Assembly: GCA_045601345.1 (NCBI GenBank)
Contig: JAZRZL010000015.1
Span: forward strand, 58,085 to 122,084
Reading direction: 5' to 3'
Source: SVMC01 sp045601345
Lineage (GTDB): Bacteria; Bacillota; Clostridia; Oscillospirales; Oscillospiraceae
Length of the DNA stretch: 64,000 nucleotides
The notes under the pieces were generated by a model. It saw only the letters and a list, made by a program, of their open reading frames with translations. It was not told where the DNA came from and did not search any database. Of the stretch, positions 49,343 to 60,100 are shown piece after piece. Made by a program: the position numbers and the translations under genes. Numbering within the stretch: position 1 is the stretch's first letter; every line of letters begins with the position of its first letter.

Positions 49343-52300
49343 TTATTCCTTCTGCATTGCTTCGAGAACAGAGCGGTATTTTTTCACAAAAGTATGTGAC
49401 AGGGACAAGGATGCTTCATTTTTGAGCATACGCAGACTCAATATCGGTTGATCCCTATTTGACGAAATAAAAATACGTCCTTTGAATTCCGAAGCCGTAC
49501 ACAGTACCGAGACAATTTCCATCTCAAAGGCAGCAAAAGTAAATACCAGCACATTCTGCTTCTGTGCGATGTCCACAATACCGATTTCCGTAGCCTGTGT
49601 GCGCAAGAGCGCCACATCAATAAGGTTCAGAACACCCTTGGGTGGGTCGCCGTAGCGGTCTACAATTTCATCAAGCAGCTCGTCAGCATCCTCTTGTGAG
49701 CGGATTGCTGCCATACGGCGGTAAAGATCCATGCGCTGCTCAGCGTTTTCCACGTAGGCTTCATCAATGCTGGCCGAAATCGTCAGGTCGGCGGTGCATT
49801 CGGTCTGACCGGGCTTTCGGTCACCGCGCTGCTCTAAGACGGCATCCTCCAGCAGCTTCAGGTACATATCATAGCCGACACTGATCAAGTGGCCGGACTG
49901 CTCTGCGCCCAAGAGATTTCCCGCCCCGCGGATTTCCAAATCGCGCATGGCAATCTTGAAGCCAGAGCCAAACTCTGCGAAATCCCGAATGGCCGTCAGG
50001 CGCTTTTCGGCAATTTCCGTGAGCATTTTCCCCCTTTGGAAAGTGAGATAGGCAAAGGCATGGCGTCCACTGCGCCCAACACGGCCACGAAGCTGATGAA
50101 GCTGCGCCAAACCGAAGCGGTCGGCAGATTCAATAATAAGCGTGTTGACATTGGGAATATCAATGCCAGTCTCAATAATGGTAGTGCAAACCAAAATGTC
50201 GATTTCACCGTCCGCCATGCGCTGCATCACTTCACCCAGCGCTTCCTCGTTCATCTGCCCGTGGGCGGTAGCAATTCTCGCTGTCGGAATGCGTTTGAGA
50301 ATGTCAGCGGCACAGAGATCAATGCTCTCCACATGGTTGTGCAGATAATAAACCTGCCCGCCTCTGGCAAGCTCCCGGAGAATCGCATCATCAATAATGC
50401 CGCTGTCATATTCCATGACAAAGGTTTGCACCGGATAGCGATCCTGCGGCGGTTCCTCCAGCGTGGACATATCCCGGATGCCGGAGAGTGCCATATTGAG
50501 CGTGCGTGGGATGGGGGTTGCAGAGAGTGTCAGCACATCCACGCCGTGGGAGATTTCTTTCAGGCGTTCCTTATGGGTCACGCCAAAGCGCTGCTCTTCA
50601 TCTACGATCAAAAGCCCAAGGTCATGAAAGGCTACCTGCTTGCTCAAAAGCTTATGCGTGCCGATGATTAAATCCACTGTGCCCGCTTTCAGTCCTGCCA
50701 GCGTCCGTTTTTGCTGGGTCGGAGTACGGAAACGGGATAGCACGTCAACATTAACCGGGAATCCGGCAAAACGCTTTGTTGCGGTGGTATAGTGCTGCTG
50801 CGCAAGCACGGTTGTAGGTACCAGAATGGCCACCTGCTTGGAATCCAGAATCGCCTTCATGGCAGCACGTAGGGCAACCTCTGTCTTGCCGAAGCCCACA
50901 TCGCCGCATAGCAAGCGATCCATGGGCGCGGGACGGCACATATCTCCTTTGATTTCTTCAATGCAGCGAAGCTGATCATCGGTTTCGGCAAATTCGAAGC
51001 CGTTTTCAAATTCCGTCTGCCATGGGCTGTCGCCGGAGAAGGCAAAACCGGGCAGACGGCTGCGCTCGGCATAGAGCTTTACCAACTGCTCTGCCATATC
51101 CTTTACTGCTTTTTTGGTGCGAGCTGTGGTTTTTTTCCATGCATCGCCGCCAAGCTTGTTCAGGCGCACGGAAGTATCTTCTCCTGCGCCAATGTATTTG
51201 CTCACCATATCCAACTGGGTAGCCGGCACATACAACACATCCGACCCCTGATAGGCGATTTTTACGTAATCTTTCTTTACACCATCCACCCGAAGCTGTT
51301 CCATGGACACATATCGTCCGATACCGTGCTGTTCATGCACAACAAGATCACCCGGGGAGAGATCCGTAAAGGAATTCAGTTTCTGTCGATTGGTTGCACC
51401 GGCTTTTTTTCTGGCAACTGCGCGAGCACGGCGCTCCTCCCGTGAGACAAGCAGCTGTCCTTCAGAGAGGACGGCCATATGTAGCGTAGGATACTCAAGG
51501 CCGTTGGGAAGACACCCCTCCGTAAGGAAAATCTGACCGGGCTTTGGCAGCGCTTCACAGGGGAACATCAGATCGCAGTGGATATTTCGGCTGAACAGAA
51601 GCTCCTGCAAATTCTCTGCCCGCCGACGGTTGGCACATAGCACCAGCGTTGCAAAGTCGTTTTTTCGATAATGCATCAGATCCGCTGCGGCAACCTCCAA
51701 ATTACCACCGTAGGAGGGAAGCTGTCTGGCCGTAACGGACAGAAGATGCTTAGGCGGCAGTGCCTTGGGAAATGCGCCAGAAAGAAAAGCATCAAAAAAG
51801 ATACACAGATTCCCACGGAGACCTTCGCAAAAATCCTCCCACTGCTTCTGGAAATCGCAAAGCTCTCCGGCCACTGTACCGCTTTGTAGAAGACCGTCCA
51901 GATACAGTCCCAGCTCTTCACTTCGGGTGTGCTCCGAACGACGCAGATTGCTGTGGTCACAGAAAAAAACGGCACTTCCATGGGGAATATAGTCGGCAGC
52001 CGTAGCAAAATCGGGATAAATTAGTGACATATACCGATCTGCCGCCGGAAAGCTCGCGCCATTTTCCAGCTTTTCCAGATCGGCTTCCAATGTGCGAAGG
52101 AGCGCCTCATGGGGCTTTCTTTTTCGCCTTTGCCGGGAGAGAAGGCCTTGCAGGTCGGCACAAAGACCGGCGATACCGTTGGGATGCAGCTGGGGCAGGG
52201 TCTCCGCCACGGGAAGGATCGTAAAGGAATCAATATTTTCTGTTCGCCTCTGGGTAACAACATCGAAATATCCCATGGCATCAGCGGTATCTCCAAAGAA

Positions 52301-52879
52301 TTCCACACGAACCGGCTGATCCGCCATGGGGGAATAGACATCCAGAATGCCGCCGCGAAGGGCAAATTGCCCCACGCCCTCCACCAGCTGGCTGTGGGTA
52401 TAGCCGCAACAGATCAGACGGCGGGTTAGCTCATGCAGGTCATAATCTTTCCCGCAGGTCATCGTAATGGAGCATTTTTCCAGTTCCTTCGGCGGCATGG
52501 TACGCATACAGGCCGCACCAAGCGACATGACCTGAACATGGATCTTCCCCTGATGCAAGGCATATAAACCGCGCAGCCGCTTCTGCTCCCAACCACGCGA
52601 GGCGGCAGCGGTATCATACAGGGTCAGCTCACGAGTGGGCAATACAGGAATCTCCTCCCCGAGAAGGGCATTCAGCTCCTGTGCGGTACGGTTGGCGGCC
52701 ATATCATCCTGACAGAGTACTATGACCGGACGCTTTGTTTTTTCGCAGAATGCCGCGATCATATGGCTGCGGCAAATCTGTGCCACGCCGGAGATGGCGC
52801 AATGTTCTCCGCGCTCATCGGCAGAAAGCAGCTCGGCAAATTCCGGCATAGACAGCAGCATACTGAGCAGTGGTTTCAT
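49343..52879 (-). CDS. mfd: Transcription-repair coupling factor Mfd
   Basis: A 1,178-residue ATP-dependent translocase that removes stalled RNA polymerase and recruits UvrA. Order: UvrB-homology region (residues ~1-330), RNA-polymerase-interacting domain (~480-570; FTDLSPGDLVVHEQHGIGRY), and a RecG-like helicase with GDVGFGKTEVALRAA (Walker A), DEEQRFGV (motif II), TLSATPIPRTLN and QLRGRVGRS. The C-terminal TRCF domain (~1020-1130) includes AYVENAEQRMDLYRR. Length is normal. Last gene of the glmU-like/prs/pth/mfd unit. Confidence 0.96.
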   Translation of the reverse strand: MKPLLSMLLSMPEFAELLSADERGEHCAISGVAQICRSHMIAAFCEKTKRPVIVLCQDDMAANRTAQELNALLGEEIPVLPTRELTLYDTAAASRGWEQKRLRGLYALHQGKIHVQVMSLGAACMRTMPPKELEKCSITMTCGKDYDLHELTRRLICCGYTHSQLVEGVGQFALRGGILDVYSPMADQPVRVEFFGDTADAMGYFDVVTQRRTENIDSFTILPVAETLPQLHPNGIAGLCADLQGLLSRQRRKRKPHEALLRTLEADLEKLENGASFPAADRYMSLIYPDFATAADYIPHGSAVFFCDHSNLRRSEHTRSEELGLYLDGLLQSGTVAGELCDFQKQWEDFCEGLRGNLCIFFDAFLSGAFPKALPPKHLLSVTARQLPSYGGNLEVAAADLMHYRKNDFATLVLCANRRRAENLQELLFSRNIHCDLMFPCEALPKPGQIFLTEGCLPNGLEYPTLHMAVLSEGQLLVSREERRARAVARKKAGATNRQKLNSFTDLSPGDLVVHEQHGIGRYVSMEQLRVDGVKKDYVKIAYQGSDVLYVPATQLDMVSKYIGAGEDTSVRLNKLGGDAWKKTTARTKKAVKDMAEQLVKLYAERSRLPGFAFSGDSPWQTEFENGFEFAETDDQLRCIEEIKGDMCRPAPMDRLLCGDVGFGKTEVALRAAMKAILDSKQVAILVPTTVLAQQHYTTATKRFAGFPVNVDVLSRFRTPTQQKRTLAGLKAGTVDLIIGTHKLLSKQVAFHDLGLLIVDEEQRFGVTHKERLKEISHGVDVLTLSATPIPRTLNMALSGIRDMSTLEEPPQDRYPVQTFVMEYDSGIIDDAILRELARGGQVYYLHNHVESIDLCAADILKRIPTARIATAHGQMNEEALGEVMQRMADGEIDILVCTTIIETGIDIPNVNTLIIESADRFGLAQLHQLRGRVGRSGRHAFAYLTFQRGKMLTEIAEKRLTAIRDFAEFGSGFKIAMRDLEIRGAGNLLGAEQSGHLISVGYDMYLKLLEDAVLEQRGDRKPGQTECTADLTISASIDEAYVENAEQRMDLYRRMAAIRSQEDADELLDEIVDRYGDPPKGVLNLIDVALLRTQATEIGIVDIAQKQNVLVFTFAAFEMEIVSVLCTASEFKGRIFISSNRDQPILSLRMLKNEASLSLSHTFVKKYRSVLEAMQKE

Positions 52880-52910
52880 GAAGGCCTCCTGTTCCTGATA
52901 CAGTGTTAAA

Positions 52911-52937
52911 ATCTCCCTGCGGCAAACGCAGGGAGAT
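52911..52937 (-). terminator. Hairpin between pth and mfd, possible attenuator
   Basis: ATCTCCCTGCG-GCAAA-CGCAGGGAGAT is an 11-bp perfect inverted repeat; on the minus strand it is followed by TTTAACA, a weak T run, so partial read-through into mfd is likely. Confidence 0.5.
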
Positions 52938-52947
52938 AAAAGGTTCT

Positions 52948-53541
52948 TTATAATCCGTTAAAGCTGTTCATCGTTTGAGAAACCCCGTGATCCATGATGC
53001 TGGTGACGGCATCCACAGCATACGCCAGCGCAGGGGCAAGGCGTTTTTCCTCCTGCGGGGTAAAGGAGGATAATACCCAGTCAGCTAGATCATAGTCGGG
53101 ATGCGGCTTTGCACCGACACCGATCTTGATGCGGGGAAATTCCTGTGTACCAAGCTCGGCAATCAGAGATTTGATCCCATTGTGTCCCCCTGCAGAGCCA
53201 CCGGGACGCACCCGAAGCTTACCGACCGGCAGGGAGATATCATCGAAAATCACCAGAATATGCTCTGAAGGGATCTTGTAATAATCTGCCAGTGGCCGGA
53301 CAGCCTGCCCGGAGAGATTCATATAGGTGACGGGCTTCACCAGCAGTACCCTGTGACCTGCCAATGTACAAAAGCCGGTAAGCGCTTTCATACGTACCCG
53401 ATCTGCGCGGCATTGCTCCTTGCTGCACAGCAAGTCAATGGCACGGAAGCCAGTATTGTGACGGGAGCGCTCATAGGGTAGACCAGGATTTCCCAGTCCC
53501 ACCACCATCCAGTCTACAGACTTTTTTTGAAACAGCATCAC
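52948..53541 (-). CDS. pth: Peptidyl-tRNA hydrolase
   Basis: Releases peptides from peptidyl-tRNA. VVGLGNPGLPYERSRHNTGF carries the conserved Asn and catalytic His; KPVTYMNLSGQAV, VIFDDISLPVGKLRVRPGGSAGGHNGIKSL and FPRIKIGVG are intact. It begins with GTG 53541 or ATG 53538 immediately at the prs stop codon with no separate Shine-Dalgarno, so it is coupled to prs. Confidence 0.95.
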   Translation of the reverse strand: MMLFQKKSVDWMVVGLGNPGLPYERSRHNTGFRAIDLLCSKEQCRADRVRMKALTGFCTLAGHRVLLVKPVTYMNLSGQAVRPLADYYKIPSEHILVIFDDISLPVGKLRVRPGGSAGGHNGIKSLIAELGTQEFPRIKIGVGAKPHPDYDLADWVLSSFTPQEEKRLAPALAYAVDAVTSIMDHGVSQTMNSFNGL

Positions 53542-54504
53542 TTAGAACAGGCTGGAGATGGGGGTCTCATTGTAAATGCGTGTAATGGCCTTGGCAAACA
53601 GCGGGCTAACATCCAACTGACGGATCTTTTGACCAGTATAGTTGCTGGGCATGGGGAGCGTATTGAGGAGCATAACCTCCTTCAGGGGGCTGGCCTCAAT
53701 GCGGTCGCAGGCGGAGCCGGAGAGGACACCGTGGGAGGCACAGGCATAAACAGCCTTTGCGCCATGCTCCATGAGTGCGGCAGCGGCATTGCACAGAGTA
53801 CCGGCAGTATCAATCATATCATCATAGAGAATACAGGTCTTATCCTTCACATCGCCAATAACGTTCATCACCTCACAGAAGTTGGCCTTCTGGCGGCGCT
53901 TATCCACAATGGCAAGACCCATATGTACCTTTGTAGCAAAGGCACGGGAACGGGCAACAGAGCCAACATCGGGGGAAACCACGATAATATCATCATGATT
54001 ATATTCGGCTTCATCAAATTTATTGAGATAGTATTTTACAAACACGGGGTTGCCCAGCATATTATCGACAGGGATATCGAAAAAGCCCTGAATCTGGGCA
54101 GCATGGAGATCCATCGTCAGTACACGGTCTGCACCTGCGGCAACAATCATGTTGGCTACCAGCTTGGCGGAAATAGGGTCGCGCCCTTTGGCCTTGCGAT
54201 CCTGACGGGCGTAGCCGAAATAGGGAATGACAGCCGTAATGCGGCCTGCGCTGGCGCGGCGGAAGGCATCCATCATAATAAGCAGCTCCATCAGGTTGTC
54301 GTTGACCGGCTTACAGGTAGGCTGCACGACAAATACATCACAGCCGCGGACAGATTCATAGACAGAGACAGAGACTTCCCCATCCGCAAAGGCCTTCACC
54401 TCACACTCGCCCACATTCAGTCCCAGTTCTTCGCAAATCCCGTGGGCAAAATCAGGATGGGCATTCCCGCAAAAAACTTTAATCTCCTTGCCGTGTGCAA
54501 TCAT
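53542..54504 (-). CDS. prs: Ribose-phosphate pyrophosphokinase (PRPP synthetase)
   Basis: Makes PRPP for nucleotide, His and Trp synthesis. YFGYARQDRKAKGRDPISAKLV (start shown), DLHAAQIQGFFDIPVDN, VSPDVGSVARSRAFA and the PRPP loop DDMIDTAGTLCNAA are present. 320 residues; AGAGAGGT precedes ATG 54504. Sits between the glmU-like gene and pth as in many Firmicutes. Confidence 0.96.
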   Translation of the reverse strand: MIAHGKEIKVFCGNAHPDFAHGICEELGLNVGECEVKAFADGEVSVSVYESVRGCDVFVVQPTCKPVNDNLMELLIMMDAFRRASAGRITAVIPYFGYARQDRKAKGRDPISAKLVANMIVAAGADRVLTMDLHAAQIQGFFDIPVDNMLGNPVFVKYYLNKFDEAEYNHDDIIVVSPDVGSVARSRAFATKVHMGLAIVDKRRQKANFCEVMNVIGDVKDKTCILYDDMIDTAGTLCNAAAALMEHGAKAVYACASHGVLSGSACDRIEASPLKEVMLLNTLPMPSNYTGQKIRQLDVSPLFAKAITRIYNETPISSLF

Positions 54505-54550
54505 AAAAATACCTCTCTTACTATTGTTATCAACATCCGGCGAATAGAAC

Positions 54551-55711
54551 TTACTTTTGGTGAATGACCCAGTCTTTTTTCGTTATCTGACGGCTCCTTG
54601 CGGTAGCAAGCGCCTGGGTCGGGACGCTCTGGGTGATGGTACTGCCCGGTGAGACGGCAGCGCTTCGACCAACGAAGCCCGGGCCTGCAAAGATCGTACC
54701 GGCACCAATAATGGCATCATCCTCTATGGTAGTGCGCCCGGTATTTTCGGGAAGACAGGCCGCTGTACAGACATTGGAACCAATGATACAGCTTCTGCCG
54801 CAGGTAAATTCTCTGAGGCAGCAGGAAGCGCCAATATGGGTTCCTTCACCCAAAATGGCACAGCCAAGCTCGGTATTGCTTCCTACGCGGACACGGTTGC
54901 CCAAGCGGCTTTCGGAGCGCAGAACGCTGTAAGGGCCGATGGCGCAGTCATTACCCACAGCAGAATCCAGAAGCTGGGAGGCATTAATCTGGCAGCCACT
55001 GCCAACACTTGCGTTTTCCAGCCACGTGTTGGGGCCGAGAATGCAGTCCGCGCCGATACTGGTGCGACCACGCAGAACGGTGCCGGGACGCAAAACAGTA
55101 CCTGCACCGATGGTCACGCCGGGGTCAATATAGCAGCTCTCCATATCCCAAAGCTCGACACCGCGATTGGCATGGCTCTGGAGCAGTGCCATTTTCAGCT
55201 TCCCGGCAACAGCAGCCAGCTCACCCGGGTCAGAGATGGAATACATTCCATCAAGTTGGGTACAAGCATTGCCATGAGAGACTAAAAACTTTGTAAAGGA
55301 AAAATCCGGCTCATCCAGTGCATCTACAAGCGCGTTCCCTGGAACCTGACAGGCGCAAGCAACATGGAGTTCCTCCCCCTTCTCAGGTGGAAGGCAAACA
55401 CAGGTACCCGTAATAATCAGAACCTGCCGTTCGGATGCGGGAGCGCAGGAAAGGAAGACGTGAAGCGGGTCACCCGCCTCCCGGTCAGCACAGGCGTAAA
55501 TGTCACACGCTTCGGGCAGACATTGCTTAGCTTCGCTAAGATAGCGTTCCTGACACACAAGAAAATACCGCGTAACCCCCTGCATAGTCAGTGCATTGGC
55601 AAGCCAAGTGAGTAGTGGAGCACCGAGAACCGGATGCAGAAACAACGGTCGTTTTCTTCCGGTGCGAGCCTGATCGTTTGGAATGACGATAACAGCGGAT
55701 TTGCTTTCCAA
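54551..55711 (-). CDS. GlmU-like protein with degenerate uridyltransferase domain
   Basis: 386 residues, shorter than canonical GlmU (about 450-460). The C-terminal left-handed beta-helix is well kept (~190-360: DPGVTIGAGTVLRPGTVL, IGADCILGPNT, VGNDCAIGPYS) with NTELGCAILGEGTHIGA. The N-terminal domain aligns only through PLFLHPVLGAPLL; the nucleotide loop (normally an LAAGKGTRM-type motif) is replaced by IPNDQARTGRKR, and the central GD-type metal motif is missing. By position next to prs it is the glmU orthologue. Acetyltransferase activity may remain; uridyltransferase activity is doubtful. TTG start with GAGG upstream. Confidence 0.75.
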   Translation of the reverse strand: MESKSAVIVIPNDQARTGRKRPLFLHPVLGAPLLTWLANALTMQGVTRYFLVCQERYLSEAKQCLPEACDIYACADREAGDPLHVFLSCAPASERQVLIITGTCVCLPPEKGEELHVACACQVPGNALVDALDEPDFSFTKFLVSHGNACTQLDGMYSISDPGELAAVAGKLKMALLQSHANRGVELWDMESCYIDPGVTIGAGTVLRPGTVLRGRTSIGADCILGPNTWLENASVGSGCQINASQLLDSAVGNDCAIGPYSVLRSESRLGNRVRVGSNTELGCAILGEGTHIGASCCLREFTCGRSCIIGSNVCTAACLPENTGRTTIEDDAIIGAGTIFAGPGFVGRSAAVSPGSTITQSVPTQALATARSRQITKKDWVIHQK

Positions 55712-55852
55712 GGAGTTTACGCCTCTTTCCTATACCTGCCCATGGGCAGTCTTTCATTCACATTATATCAAAGGGAAAACGGTTTGTACATCGGCAAAGC
55801 GCCGAAAAAGAGAGGAAAGCTATAAAAAACTTGTGAACTTCCGATAATCACA

Positions 55853-56908
55853 TCAGAGGTTTCTGGAATCGAATACAGAATCCGGAAGCACATCGGAAAG
55901 CTCGACCAGCATTCGGTTGTAGCCCCCCTCGCTGATCTTCGGCAAACGCACATGAACATCGGTTGGCTCCTGCTTCGCAGGAATGCGCATTGTTGCTCGG
56001 AAATTACCCTCTGGGGTACATTCAAGCAGCAGGGCACCGCCATGCTGCCTTGCAGCATTCTGGACACGAAACAGTCCAAGACCCAGCCCCCTGTTCTCAT
56101 GGAGGGAGGGAGAGCAGGAAAAGCTGTTGGACAGTACAGTCAGATCAACAGGGCTTTTAATGGGGTTTTCGATGGTAAACAGGCACTGCCCACGATTTTC
56201 CCAGAGGCGCAGAGAAATAGTCGCTCGCTCGGGACTATATCGAATCGCATTGGACAAAAGGCAAAGGATTGCCTGCTCCAAAATAATTTCATTAATTCCG
56301 GCAAAAAGATGTCCGGTCGGTAGGATCAACTCCAGCTTCTTTCCCGTGGTTTCCACAGCACTCATAACAGGAAGCATCTTCTCTCGCAACCATTTGCGAA
56401 GCTCCGTGCGCATCAGAACACAGAGTCTTGGTGAAATACTTTGCTCCAACTCTGTCAGAGACATACTGGTACGCAGCAAACGGTAGAAACTGCGGTTAAG
56501 CCGTGCGGTCTGCACCTGTACAGTGGGATTTTCCATTTCTTCCAGCTTAGCGAATAAATTCTGGGCGATCGTCATGATATCATCCATCGGCTCCCGAATC
56601 ATTTTGGAGGTTTGTAAAAGCGCTTCATAGTTCAGAACCGGTGCATCTGTGTTCAAGATCAGCAGAAAATTTTCGCGTAATGGGCAGACCTGTGCATATT
56701 TGCCCGTCCAGGGTGCAGGAAGGGTGAATCTTTGTAGCTGACCAAAATCTGCCGTTGTCATGCCTTCAGGCAGCAATGCATATAAGGATGTGGCGGGGGT
56801 AATCCCCATTCGCTCAGCCGCCTTGCTAACCCATTCCACTTTTTCTCCCTGTAGCAATATTGCCGCACTGCCAATATTATTGAGAACTTGCAGGAAATCC
56901 TGATCCAT
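55853..56908 (-). CDS. Soluble histidine-kinase-like ATPase protein without recognisable phospho-His
   Basis: 351 residues, no transmembrane helix. The N-terminal ~90 residues are PAS-like. Residues ~100-160 occupy the place of the dimerisation helix pair, but SKMIREPMDDIMTIAQN lacks the usual His. The HATPase_c domain (~195-315) has the N box LLSNAIRYSPE, an ENP segment in place of the G1 DxGxG, and RGLGLGLFRVQNAARQHGG (G2 box). May bind ATP without classical phosphotransfer. GGAGG 8 nt before ATG. No response regulator is adjacent. Confidence 0.75.
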   Translation of the reverse strand: MDQDFLQVLNNIGSAAILLQGEKVEWVSKAAERMGITPATSLYALLPEGMTTADFGQLQRFTLPAPWTGKYAQVCPLRENFLLILNTDAPVLNYEALLQTSKMIREPMDDIMTIAQNLFAKLEEMENPTVQVQTARLNRSFYRLLRTSMSLTELEQSISPRLCVLMRTELRKWLREKMLPVMSAVETTGKKLELILPTGHLFAGINEIILEQAILCLLSNAIRYSPERATISLRLWENRGQCLFTIENPIKSPVDLTVLSNSFSCSPSLHENRGLGLGLFRVQNAARQHGGALLLECTPEGNFRATMRIPAKQEPTDVHVRLPKISEGGYNRMLVELSDVLPDSVFDSRNL

Positions 56909-57026
56909 ATGATCCCTCCATTGCTATCCTATGCAAAAAATCAGGTTTCACCCTCCACATTTTTTTCCATTTGGGAGGGTATACATATCATAGCCTTTTT
57001 TCGACAAAAAAGCAACAAAAGGCTCG

Positions 57027-57093
57027 GCGTGTCAAAAAAGCTTTTTTTGACACGATGAGGCTCCCGAATTGTTTGCGCAATTCGGGAGCCTTT
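57027..57093 (-). terminator. Tandem terminators after the metallophosphoesterase gene
   Basis: GGCTCCCGAATT...AATTCGGGAGCC (57059-57092) is followed on the minus strand by GTGTCAAAAAAAG/CTTTTTTTGACAC (57028-57053); both are strong stems and the second contains its own T run. Confidence 0.8.
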
Positions 57094-57143
57094 ACTTAGC
57101 GATTAGTTAGATACTATCTCATAAAACCGAGATATGGGAAAGC

Positions 57144-60100
57144 TTAGGCCTTTGTCAGCTCCGCACGATAGAGGAAGGTAACAGCCTGACCGCGGGTACA
57201 CTCATTCTCCGGCTTGAAGAGTTTGGGCGTAATACCGGTGGTAATATCCATTTCAACAGCCCATGCAACTGCATTTGCATAATATGCACCAGCTTCAATA
57301 TCAATAAAGGCTGCCGGCGCAGAGGCGGTAGGTTTGCCCATGTATCTCCACAGGAAGGTCACGATCTGATCGCGTGTGCAGACGGATTCAGGATCAAACT
57401 TATTCTTGCCAACGCCATTGGTGATGCCCAGTTCAGATGCCCAAGCAACTGCCTTGGCATAGAATGCGTTTTTCTTGACATCGGTGAACACGGAGGCCGT
57501 GGAGGTGGGTTCGGGGCAACCGGCGGCTCTCCACAGGAAGGTGACAATCTGGCCGCGGGTGACCGTATCGCTGGGTGCAAAGATACCGTCGGCAACACCA
57601 TTGGTAACCTTGTGATCGACAGCCCACTTGACTGCGTCAAAGCAGAAGGTGGCGGGCAAGACATCATCGAAGAAGTCAGAAACAACTTCCGTGTTGCCAC
57701 ATCGCTGGCAAATACCATTGACATAGTCATGGCCAAATGCGGGGATTTCGGTAACCTTCTCATAGTCGCAACGGCTGCAAGTGACAGTAACAGAACCGGC
57801 CTTGGTGCAGGTTGCAGCAACGGTGGTCTCCTTGAGGTCATGACCGAGTGCGGGAATTTCAGTAACCTTCTTATAGTCGCAACGGCTGCAAGTGACGGTA
57901 ACAGAACCGACCTTGGTGCAGGTTGCTTCCACGGTGGTTTCCTTGAAGTCGTGGCCGAGTGCGGGAATTTCAGTAACCTTCTTATAGTCGCAACGGCTGC
58001 AAGTGACGGTAACAGAACCGACCTTGGTGCAGGTTGCTTCCACGATGGTCTCCTTGAGGTCATGACCGAGTGCGGGAATTTCGGTAACCTTCTTATAGTC
58101 GCAGCGGCTGCAAGTGACGGTAACAGAACCGGCCTTGGTGCAGGTTGCAGCAACGGTGGTTTCCTTGAAGTCGTGGCCGAGTGCGGGGATTTCATCAGCA
58201 ACATAGGTGTTGCCGCATTCGCAGGTGTAGGTGGTGAAGCCAGCTTCGGTGCAGGTCGGAGCAGTAACTACTGCATTGTACTTATGCTCATGGATCACTT
58301 CGCCGCCCGCAAGCTCATAGAGGCGGATGGAGCTGCCGGAAGCAGTCAGATCATCCCACGGGCCATAGCTGTTGGTGCAGTTGATAGCAGATTCGGATAC
58401 ATTGAAGGTGAATGCATAGTCGCTGCTGTGGTCTCTTTCGGTGTTGGCGTACATGGTGTAGCTGCCGTCAGCACGCGGCTCAAAGGACCAGCGAGCCCAA
58501 CGAGCGGTGCCGGGGAATGCGGCAACCTGTACGATGGCTGCGGTGGATTCGCCGCCGGAGCCAGTGCCGCGCTGCAGGAAGTTATCAGTATCCTTGGTGG
58601 CGGCAAAGATGAAGAACTGTGCAGAACCGTTGCTTGCAGCGGGAGAATCTGCAAAGACTTCCGTGACATCCTTGAAGTTCCAGAGCATATCCTCGGTCAC
58701 TTCGCTGGTGATCTTGCCATCGGCAACGGTAACAGCCTTGGCGGTAATGGCGTTGGTAACAGCAAGGGCGTTATTTGCAACGATCACATAGGTCTTGCCC
58801 GGTTCGATCTTGTCAGCCAGTACATAGCCTACTTCTTCAGGATCGGTGCCCGGGACGCTGATCGTGACGCTCTTGGAGGTAGCGGTGACATCCCCCTCAG
58901 TGACCTTCACGGCAACCTGTACCTTGGCGTTGTTCTTGGCGGGGGTGACGGTGCCGTCAGCGGCGATCACATCGGGATTGCTGGAGACGAATTCTACTTC
59001 ATAGCCGTGAGGAGCCTTGACGCTGAGGGCTTCTTCTGCCTTGGCGGGCAGACCGGCGGCCATGTAGTCGGCTGCATTCTGGGCAGCCCACTGGAGAACT
59101 TCTTCTTCGGTCTTAATGACCTCGCCGTTCCTGGAGGTGACGGCGACATATTCGAAGGACAGCTCAATGTAGTTGTCGTTGCCATCGTCCTGTGTGCAGA
59201 ACAGGCCGAACTTGGGATCAATGTAGTTGAGGTTTTCTACGCTGCCGCCATTCACCCAGGTCTTGCAGTCGGTGGAGTAGGGGACGGTGTAGGTGGTGCC
59301 GGTCTTGTTGACTTTGTAGTAGAGGGTTGCGGTGTTATCGGGATTCGGATTGGCATAGGTGACCTCAAGAATATTGAAGGTGCCAGAGCCAATTTCAACA
59401 GCGGGTTCTACGCGCAGATTCTGCTGTGCATTGTACTGGCAGTTGATACGGATGTAGTGGTCTTCATCCTGCCATGCGAACACCTGCGTCTGCTGGTAGA
59501 TGTCCTTGGGAAGCTGGGGATAGAAGCTCTTGGTGATGATTTCCCAGTCGCCCTGTGCAGGCATCGTAAAGACATTGGTCCAAGGGCCCTGTGGGTCAGC
59601 CTGCTTGGCCATATAGATACTGCCCTTCTGGGTCGGGAGAACCAGACCGGTGCCCTCTTCCATGCGGTGATAGGTCCAGGGACGCTCCTCGGTGGGTTCT
59701 GCGACCTCGTGGAGGATCGTCCAGTTGTCGTTCATATCGCCGTCAGCGAAGTAATCATCCTCAGGGCCATAGTTGCAGGAGACGGTGTAGGTAACACTTC
59801 TGCCATTGGCGGTTGCGGTGACATAGGCCGTACCGAAGGCACCATCCATCTTGGAGACTTCAACGGTAGTTTCTGCGTTGGCGGGAACGACCGTGATGGT
59901 GGGAGCCTTGGTGGAGGACTTGGCAACCTCAAAGTTATAGTTCTTCACGCTCTTGTCGAAGCCAATATCCTTGCCGTTGACAGAAATGGAAGCGATAGCG
60001 GGCTTGATCTTATCGGGGCCGCCGTCTACGACATCCATGTATTGGAAGGTATAGGCGTTGTTGCCACCGAAGGACCAGGAAGTGGTCTTATAGGCATCAA

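Noticed and set aside
57740..58200. Regular ~111-bp repeats as a possible CRISPR array
   Set aside because: Units are contiguous with no unique spacers and translate into a repeated protein module.
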